Shown here in pieces: positions 1 through 4,335 of a stretch of 8,355 bases of DNA. A model generated the notes under the pieces. That model was not told the origin of the DNA. It did no database searches and was given only the letters and a program-made list of their open reading frames with translations. The translations under genes and the position numbers were made by a program. Each line of letters opens with the position of its first letter. Position 1 is the stretch's first letter. Origin of the DNA: Bacillota bacterium (GTDB lineage Bacteria; Bacillota; Clostridia; Acetivibrionales; DSM-1351); the NCBI GenBank assembly GCA_023417285.1, contig JAEZFR010000017.1, positions 1 through 8,355 on the forward strand, written 5' to 3'.

Positions 1-7
1 CGTAAAT

Positions 8-31
8 AAAACGTGCTAAATGCACGTTTTT
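8..31. terminator. Bidirectional hairpin terminator at left edge
   Basis: A perfect 9-bp stem (AAAACGTGC at 8-16 with GCACGTTTT at 22-30) closes a 5-nt loop. The plus strand ends in five T (27-31), and the minus-strand copy also ends in four T. It could end a plus-strand transcript entering from outside the window, or transcripts running leftwards through 32-90. The gene it serves is not visible. Confidence 0.6.
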
Positions 32-90
32 AGCGTAGGGTCCCTTCCGAAGAAGACAAGGCAGCATGCCACTGGCTGATTCGGAGCATA
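32..90. other. GC-rich self-complementary block of unknown identity
   Basis: This 59-nt stretch is about 57 percent G+C by hand count, far above its surroundings, and lies between two hairpin terminators. TCCGAA (46-51) can pair with TTCGGA (80-85), enclosing a small hairpin GGCA/TGCC (60-63 with 67-70). Such a GC island in an AT-rich genome often marks a structured RNA, but I do not recognise a family and cannot tell the strand. It could be the 3' part of an RNA ending at the 90-126 terminator (plus), or a leader ending at the 8-31 terminator (minus). Confidence 0.3.
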
Positions 91-126
91 AAAAAAAGAT
101 ATCCAAGTTAATGGATATCTTTTTTT
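90..126. terminator. Bidirectional terminator downstream of tRNA-Leu
   Basis: The stem GATATCCA (98-105) pairs with TGGATATC (112-119) around a 6-nt loop. It is flanked by an A-run at 90-97 and a T-run at 120-126, so it works as an intrinsic terminator on both strands. On the minus strand it directly abuts the encoded CCA end of tRNA-Leu, which makes it that gene's terminator. Confidence 0.85.
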
Positions 127-208
127 GGTGCGGATGAAGGGACTTGAACCCCCACGGTCGCCCGCTGGAACCTAAATCCAGTGCGTCTGCCAATTCCGCC
201 ACATCCGC
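126..208 (-). tRNA. tRNA-Leu (anticodon UAG)
   Basis: On the minus strand the acceptor stem GCGGATG (208-202) pairs with CATCCGC (136-130). It is followed by discriminator A (129) and an encoded CCA (128-126). The D arm has the class II pattern GCG...GACGC. The anticodon stem CTGGA/TCCAG encloses the loop TTTAGGT, giving anticodon UAG, which reads CUN leucine codons. The variable region has a short 3-bp arm, and the T loop is TTCAAGT with two G-U pairs in its stem. A consensus promoter starts transcription about 7 nt upstream, and the terminator follows CCA at once, so the gene has its own complete unit. Confidence 0.96.
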
Positions 209-221
209 TCAAGCAAGATTA

Positions 222-250
222 ATTATACTGTCAAATAACACTTGTGTCAA
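222..250 (-). promoter_or_regulatory. Consensus sigma-A promoter of tRNA-Leu
   Basis: On the minus strand there is a perfect TTGACA (250-245), a 17-nt spacer and a perfect TATAAT (227-222). Expected initiation is near 215, leaving a leader of about 7 nt before the tRNA. This is the strongest promoter match in the window and fits a stable RNA gene. A second TTGACA lies inside the spacer but is too close to the -10 to be used. Confidence 0.88.
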
Positions 251-287
251 TACACTTTTATATATTCATTTATTTACCAAATTAAAT

Positions 288-1346
288 CTATATACTCTCT
301 ACTATTGAAATATCAATGTGCTCTGACAGATCTAATTCAGTATAGTAGCTCTTCTTGCTACCATCTGCGTTGTATACAATTCTCACAACAGGCCTAGTTG
401 GACAATCTTCCCTTACATATTGAACAATGCCCTTATCCCCATTACTTAATTTTACAACCATTCCAACCGGATATGGAGGAACAATTCTAAGGAAAGAAAG
501 TAGTACAGTGTTATCGAAGGTAGGCCTAGCAATACCTGTAATATATTCAATAGCCTGAGCATTACTGATTTTCTTTCTATAAATCCTATCAGATGTAAGA
601 GCATCAAATACATCCGTAATAGCTACAATTTTTGAATAAATATGAATATCACTATCGAATTCTCCATTGGGATAACCTCTGCCATCCATTCTCTCATGAT
701 GAGATAATGCAACCCTTGCTGAAGCCTGGCTAATATTAGGGATTTTGCTGAGAATTTCATAGCCTAGCTTGGAGTGCTGCTTAATTATCTCATATTCACT
801 TTCCGTTAATGAGGATTTCTTTTTTAAGATTTCTTCAGGTATCATTATTTTCCCAATATCATGTAAAATGGCCCCGATGCCCAGTTCCACAAGCGCGTTT
901 CTGCTTAATCCCAGCATTGCACCGGTTGATATTGATAAAATCGCTACATTTACACAGTGTGAAAAAGTGTAATCGTCGCAATTCTTAATATCCATAATAT
1001 TTAAAATAATGTGTTCATTAGAGAAAATGTCATCAATAATACTATTTATAACCTCTAGGAGTTCCTTTGTATAAACAGAATAAGTTGCACTGTATTGCTC
1101 CATTACATTTTTAACATAAGTTACTGCTTCTATTCTGGTAGAATCCTTAACTAAGTCATTTGGAATAATGTCTGTAGAACAATCATCTTCTATATAAATT
1201 TCTGAAATGCCCATATTCCGAATTCTATTTATATAATCGGAGGTGAGTATACAATCTTTTTCCAATAAAACCACAAATCCCTTGTGATATATTGGCCTGG
1301 CCAAAATCATACCAGGAATGCAATTTGTCACATTTATCTTTATCAT
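288..1346 (-). CDS. HD-GYP domain cyclic-di-GMP phosphodiesterase
   Basis: Predicted soluble 352-residue enzyme of the HD-GYP family, which hydrolyses the second messenger c-di-GMP in the cytoplasm. The catalytic domain spans about residues 110-275 and keeps the family signatures: H130, the HD pair H162-D163 in LHDIGK, H191, H216-H217 with the GYP motif HHERMDGRGYP (216-226), and D245 in ITDVFDALTS. It therefore looks catalytically intact. The N-terminal 100 residues hold no recognisable receiver, GAF or PAS domain. A C-terminal tail (about 290-352) looks beta-rich, with an SNGDKG turn. The ATG start has a GAGGA ribosome site (1357-1353) about 6 nt upstream. I see no hairpin between its stop and the tRNA-Leu promoter, so its mRNA may run on into the tRNA. 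Divergent from the phosphoesterase gene. The input signal is unknown. Confidence 0.94.
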   Translation of the reverse strand: MIKINVTNCIPGMILARPIYHKGFVVLLEKDCILTSDYINRIRNMGISEIYIEDDCSTDIIPNDLVKDSTRIEAVTYVKNVMEQYSATYSVYTKELLEVINSIIDDIFSNEHIILNIMDIKNCDDYTFSHCVNVAILSISTGAMLGLSRNALVELGIGAILHDIGKIMIPEEILKKKSSLTESEYEIIKQHSKLGYEILSKIPNISQASARVALSHHERMDGRGYPNGEFDSDIHIYSKIVAITDVFDALTSDRIYRKKISNAQAIEYITGIARPTFDNTVLLSFLRIVPPYPVGMVVKLSNGDKGIVQYVREDCPTRPVVRIVYNADGSKKSYYTELDLSEHIDISIVESI

Positions 1347-1369
1347 TGTTAGTCCTCATAATTGCAAAT

Positions 1370-1393
1370 AGTATAATTGCCAACAATTATACT
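1370..1393. repeat. Perfect 10-bp inverted repeat over the HD-GYP promoter
   Basis: AGTATAATTG (1370-1379) is the exact reverse complement of CAATTATACT (1384-1393), separated by CCAA. It covers the -10 box and expected start point of the HD-GYP promoter. A hairpin could not fully form in that transcript, so a DNA-level protein site is the more natural reading. AT-rich chance symmetry is possible. Confidence 0.5.
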
Positions 1394-1414
1394 TATTTTG
1401 TCAGAATATAGCAA
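1386..1414 (-). promoter_or_regulatory. Probable sigma-A promoter of the HD-GYP gene
   Basis: On the minus strand TTGCTA (1414-1409, 4 of 6 consensus) is followed after exactly 17 nt by a perfect TATAAT (1391-1386). Initiation would fall near 1379, giving a leader of about 33 nt. The -10 lies inside a perfect inverted repeat (1370-1393), which could be an operator. Confidence 0.6.
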
Positions 1415-1467
1415 TAGAATATTTTCCTTTTATTACGTACAAAATTGCTATATACTTAATTTTGTCA
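1388..1467 (+). repeat. Direct repeat pair in the divergent intergenic region
   Basis: TATACTTATTTTGTCA (1388-1403) recurs as TATACTTAATTTTGTCA (1451-1467), identical apart from one extra A. The starts are 63 nt apart, close to six helical turns. The pair lies between the HD-GYP and phosphoesterase genes. It may be a duplicated regulator site or simply a short duplication. Confidence 0.4.
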
Positions 1468-1504
1468 TACTAAAACAAATAAGACTATAGGAGATATTAC
1501 CTAT

Positions 1505-2299
1505 ATGATATCCTATTTTTTGATATTATTCGCTTTTTTTTGCTATATGATGCTTGAGACAAGACTGCTTAGCATAAAATTTGTTAATTTTTCTTTAAAT
1601 ACAGCAGGCTTAAGAATTGCACATATTTCAGATGTTCATATTAATTTACTCTTTGTTCCTGAGAAAAGAATATTAAAGGCTTTGACTAAAATTAAGCCGG
1701 ATATAGTCTGCCTTACTGGAGACTATATTGAGAAAGAAAAAGATGTGGACAAGCTTTTAATATTTTTGAATAATCTGACAAAGCAATATCCAGTATATCT
1801 AAGTCTAGGAAACCATGACCACAAGGCATTTAAAAGCGATCGCGAGGGATTTGAAAAATATCTCAAAAGCATAAGCTCCACAGGAGCTATTCTTCTAAAT
1901 AATGAAAATATTATTCTCACAAAAGATAATAAGCAATATAGATTAATTGGGATTGATGACCTAAAATATGGAAAACCCGACATCAAAAAGGCATTACAAG
2001 ATATATCCAATAAAGAGATTAATGTTGCATTATCGCATAATCCTGATATTGTGCTATCTCTTAAGAATTCAAAAATAGATTTTTTACTTTGTGGTCACTT
2101 TCATGGCGGCCAAATATGGATGCCCTTTGACCTTGAGTTTAGGCTTCTTCGCAATGAACAGTTATGTAGACAAGGTATAAAACGTGGAAAACACAAGGTA
2201 AACGGGATAAATATGTATATTAACAAAGGACTAGGTAATGTTCTTCTTCCCTTTCGCTTGTTTTCAGTTCCAGAAATTGCTGTAATACAGTTGCCATAG
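1505..2299 (+). CDS. Membrane-anchored calcineurin-like metallophosphoesterase (YkuE/YaeI-like)
   Basis: 264-residue protein of the calcineurin-like metallophosphoesterase superfamily with a two-metal active site. Residues 1-17 form a hydrophobic segment that probably acts as an uncleaved membrane anchor. I see no twin-arginine motif. The metal-binding motifs follow in family order: D43-V-H45 in ISDVHI, GD at 72-73, GNHD at 102-105, H178 in SHNPD, and GHFH at 197-200 followed by GGQI. This arrangement resembles the YkuE/YaeI branch, some members of which act on phospholipid or nucleotide-lipid substrates. The real substrate here cannot be read from the sequence. The ATG is preceded by GGAGA (1490-1494), about 10 nt away. 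No strong promoter was found upstream; TTGCTA (1446-1451) with TACTAA 17 nt later is a weak candidate. Single gene, convergent with pgi across a long hairpin. Confidence 0.88.
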   Translation: MISYFLILFAFFCYMMLETRLLSIKFVNFSLNTAGLRIAHISDVHINLLFVPEKRILKALTKIKPDIVCLTGDYIEKEKDVDKLLIFLNNLTKQYPVYLSLGNHDHKAFKSDREGFEKYLKSISSTGAILLNNENIILTKDNKQYRLIGIDDLKYGKPDIKKALQDISNKEINVALSHNPDIVLSLKNSKIDFLLCGHFHGGQIWMPFDLEFRLLRNEQLCRQGIKRGKHKVNGINMYINKGLGNVLLPFRLFSVPEIAVIQLP

Positions 2300-2332
2300 C
2301 ATAAAAATCAAATAAGAGACTAACTAACAAAA

Positions 2333-2437
2333 AGGAGCTATCTGACTATTTTTTGTTGTGACCCTGACAAACTAGATTTAAGGATCTAATTTATTGGGGC
2401 AGTTCAAAATATAGTAGATAGCTCCTAATGTTTTTTT
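2333..2437. terminator. Long imperfect hairpin acting as bidirectional terminator
   Basis: AGGAGCTATCT (2333-2343) pairs perfectly with AGATAGCTCCT (2416-2426). Pairing continues inwards after a single bulged G through ACTAT/ATAGT and TTTTG/CAAAA, then CCC/GGG, to an apical TAGAT/ATCTA stem (2373-2377 with 2384-2388) with loop TTAAGG. Seven T (2431-2437) follow on the plus strand, and five T (2333-2329) follow the minus-strand copy. It thus lies suitably to end both the phosphoesterase mRNA and the convergent pgi mRNA. It is much longer than a usual terminator and may be the relic of a small inverted-repeat element. Confidence 0.65.
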
Positions 2438-2485
2438 ACCTATAGTTCTATAGTTTATTTGACATACTAAATAACCAAATCAAAA

Positions 2486-3838
2486 CTATTTAGCAAGCCT
2501 TGCTTCAAGCTCTTTCTTCTGCTCCTCAAAACCTGGCTTACCCAACAATGCAAACATGTTCTTCTTGTACGCTTCAACCCCAGGTTGATCAAATGGATTA
2601 ACTCCAAGCAGGTAACCGCTGATGCCACATGCCTTTTCAAAGAAGTAAACCATTTGTCCAAAGTAGTATTCATTTAACTCTGGAACATTAATAATCAGGT
2701 TAGGCACCCCACCATCAGTGTGAGCAAGCAAAGTTCCCTCAAATGCTTTATTGTTCACAAAGTCCATAGTCTTACCTGCCAAGAAATTAAGTCCGTCCAC
2801 ATTGTCCTTATCTTCTTTGATAGTAATAGACTTCTTTGGTGCACCAACATGAATAACAGTTTCAAAGAGATTTCTTAATCCATCCTGTATATACTGTCCC
2901 ATTGAGTGAAGGTCAGTAGTAAAGTCAACTCCAGCTGGGAAAATACCCTTCTGGTCCTTTCCTTCGCTTTCTCCATAAAGCTGTTTCCACCATTCAGTAA
3001 AGAAATGAAGAGAAGGTTCATAGTTTACCATTATTTCAATGCTCTTGTTTTTGTTGTACAAAGCATTTCTAGCAGCAGCATATCTATAGCAATCATTGTC
3101 CTTAAAATCTGCTGTCTTATATGTTTCATATGCATCTGCAGCACCTTGCATTATCTTATCAATATCAGCCCCGCAAACGGCAATTGGAAGCAATCCAACA
3201 GCTGTAAGTACAGAAAATCTTCCGCCTATATCATCAGCTATTACAAACGACTCATAGCCCTCTTCATCAGCCAGTTTCTTGAGAGCCCCACGAGCCTTGT
3301 CAGTAGTTGCATATATTCTCTTCTGAGCCTCCGTTTTACCATATTTTGCTTCTAAATATTCTTTAAAAATTCTAAAAGCAATGGCTGGCTCAGTTGTAGT
3401 GCCTGACTTGGATATAACATTTACTGAGATTTCTTTACCTCCTATTAATTCAAGCAAATCAGTTACATATGTTGAGCTAATATTGTTTCCTACAAAGTAA
3501 ATTTCAGGTGTATTGCGTTTTTCCTTTGGAAGCATGTTATAAAAGGAGTGTGACAGCATTTCAATAGCTGCTCTAGCTCCAAGATATGAGCCTCCAATAC
3601 CTATTACTATCAGAACTTCTGAATCAGATTTTATCTTTTCTGCAGCCTTCTTAATTCTTGCAAACTCATCTTTATCATAACATATAGGATGGTCAACCCA
3701 GCCTAAGAAGTCATTTCCTGCACCTGTCTTTTCATGCAGCATATCGTGTGCTACCTTTACATATCCCTCAAAATTATTAATCTCACTTTCACTCAAAAAA
3801 CCCGCAGCTTTAGAGCAATCAAATTTAATTTTTTGCAT
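2486..3838 (-). CDS. pgi: Glucose-6-phosphate isomerase
   Basis: Cytoplasmic glycolytic enzyme interconverting glucose 6-phosphate and fructose 6-phosphate. From the ATG chosen here the protein is 450 residues, the usual length of the Bacillus-type enzyme. Visible family motifs are GIGGSYLGARA (80-90), the phosphate-binding SKSGTTTEP (143-151), GGRFS (205-209), and the C-terminal NPFDQPGVEAYKK (414-426). E290, H311 and K425 fall at the positions of the catalytic residues in the Bacillus/Geobacillus enzymes. An in-frame TTG at 3868 would add ten residues, but the ribosome site GAAAGGA (3857-3851) lies inside that extension, 12 nt before the ATG, so the shorter start is preferred. Single gene with its own promoter, divergent from the spore-protein gene and convergent with the phosphoesterase gene. 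Confidence 0.97.
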   Translation of the reverse strand: MQKIKFDCSKAAGFLSESEINNFEGYVKVAHDMLHEKTGAGNDFLGWVDHPICYDKDEFARIKKAAEKIKSDSEVLIVIGIGGSYLGARAAIEMLSHSFYNMLPKEKRNTPEIYFVGNNISSTYVTDLLELIGGKEISVNVISKSGTTTEPAIAFRIFKEYLEAKYGKTEAQKRIYATTDKARGALKKLADEEGYESFVIADDIGGRFSVLTAVGLLPIAVCGADIDKIMQGAADAYETYKTADFKDNDCYRYAAARNALYNKNKSIEIMVNYEPSLHFFTEWWKQLYGESEGKDQKGIFPAGVDFTTDLHSMGQYIQDGLRNLFETVIHVGAPKKSITIKEDKDNVDGLNFLAGKTMDFVNNKAFEGTLLAHTDGGVPNLIINVPELNEYYFGQMVYFFEKACGISGYLLGVNPFDQPGVEAYKKNMFALLGKPGFEEQKKELEARLAK

Positions 3839-3901
3839 TTTTCTACCCAGTCCTTTCAATATTGTCAAAAAAACTTTTTAGATTGTTAATGTTTTTACAA
3901 T

Positions 3902-3929
3902 AATATAGTATACCATTCGAATATTACAA
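3902..3929 (-). promoter_or_regulatory. Candidate promoter of pgi
   Basis: On the minus strand TTGTAA (3929-3924, 4 of 6) is followed after 16 nt by TATATT (3907-3902, 5 of 6). This predicts initiation near 3896 and a leader of about 58 nt. An overlapping TATACT (3912-3907) is an alternative -10 but lacks a good -35. The region is very AT-rich, so chance matches are likely. Confidence 0.4.
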
Positions 3930-4060
3930 ATAAAAGTTTTATTTTCCCAATTATCTAATCTAAAAAAACCAAAATCATCAAATATTACTACGAAAGAAAA
4001 TTACTTTTTTGTAAACAATAATATTGAGTTAAATGAAATAGATAACTATTATAATGAGAA

Positions 4061-4066
4061 AAGGAG
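4061..4066 (+). promoter_or_regulatory. Ribosome binding site that fixes the spore-protein start
   Basis: AAGGAG lies 8 nt before the ATG at 4075 and downstream of an in-frame ATG at 4054. The upstream ATG has no comparable site, so 4075 is the likely start. Confidence 0.8.
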
Positions 4067-4074
4067 ACGATAAT

Positions 4075-4296
4075 ATGTCAAGACCAAAAACACCCCTTGT
4101 TTCAGATAGTAGAGAAGCCCTAACACAATTCAAACTTAAATGTGCAGAAGAGATAGGAAGATTACAATACTGTAAGGAAAATAATGACCACTACAAGGGA
4201 GACCTCACAAGTAAACAAAATGGTTCTGAGGGTGGACCTATTGGCGGTCAAATGGTAAAAAGAATGGTTGAGATGTATGAGAACCAAATCAAATAG
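4075..4296 (+). CDS. Alpha/beta-type small acid-soluble spore protein (divergent clostridial form)
   Basis: 73-residue protein predicted to coat and protect DNA in the forespore and dormant spore. It shows the alpha/beta SASP layout: an amphipathic segment REALTQFKLKCAEEIG (about residues 13-28), where the family has its germination-protease site, then a glycine-rich stretch with QNGSEGG (48-54) and the DNA-binding helix MVKRMVEMYENQ (60-71). Compared with Bacillus SspA-type proteins it has about eight extra residues between the two segments, three extra after the NGSxGG motif, and two cysteines, which are uncommon in this family. Single gene, ended by the terminator at 4307-4329. A TTGAGT-17-TATTAT pair at 4024-4052 resembles a sigma-A promoter, but I found no convincing forespore sigma-G match, which would be expected. 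Confidence 0.85.
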   Translation: MSRPKTPLVSDSREALTQFKLKCAEEIGRLQYCKENNDHYKGDLTSKQNGSEGGPIGGQMVKRMVEMYENQIK

Positions 4297-4306
4297 TTTT
4301 TAAAAT

Positions 4307-4329
4307 AAAGGGGCCAATTGGCCCCTTTT
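4307..4329. terminator. Bidirectional terminator shared by spore-protein and sensor genes
   Basis: A perfect 9-bp stem, AAAGGGGCC (4307-4315) with GGCCCCTTT (4320-4328), closes an AATT loop. Four T (4326-4329) end the plus copy, and TTTATTTT ends the minus copy. It lies between two convergent genes and is well placed for both. Confidence 0.88.
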
Positions 4330-4335
4330 AAAATA

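Noticed and set aside
30..89. 19-codon minus-strand frame (starts M-L-R-I-S-Q-W) ending just before the 8-31 terminator
   Set aside because: There is no ribosome site; the ATG directly follows the T-run of the tRNA terminator. The block is better explained as structured non-coding DNA, although a peptide cannot be excluded.
32..90. Riboswitch resemblance: AGCGTAGGG recalls the TPP 3' end, and GCCACTG recalls cobalamin leaders
   Set aside because: The other required conserved segments of either class (for TPP the CTGAGA and ACCTGAT parts; for cobalamin the GGGAAGG and final CTGCC parts) are not present in the right order.
1723..2010. 95-codon minus-strand reading frame inside the phosphoesterase gene
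   Set aside because: It is the shadow of a gene with all its metal-binding motifs intact, with no supporting motif of its own.
2439..2459. CTATAGTTCTATAG near-palindrome between the long hairpin and pgi
   Set aside because: Its two-nucleotide centre cannot form a workable hairpin loop, and it is readily explained by AT-rich chance.
2906..3355. 149-codon plus-strand reading frame inside pgi
   Set aside because: It is antisense to a well-conserved enzyme, has no recognisable domain and shows no good ribosome site.
3839..3868. Ten-codon upstream extension of pgi from a TTG start
   Set aside because: The GAAAGGA ribosome site lies within the extension, and the ATG at 3838 gives exactly the usual 450-residue length.
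4054..4074. Upstream in-frame ATG of the spore-protein gene
   Set aside because: The only good ribosome site (AAGGAG at 4061-4066) is downstream of it and correctly spaced for the ATG at 4075.
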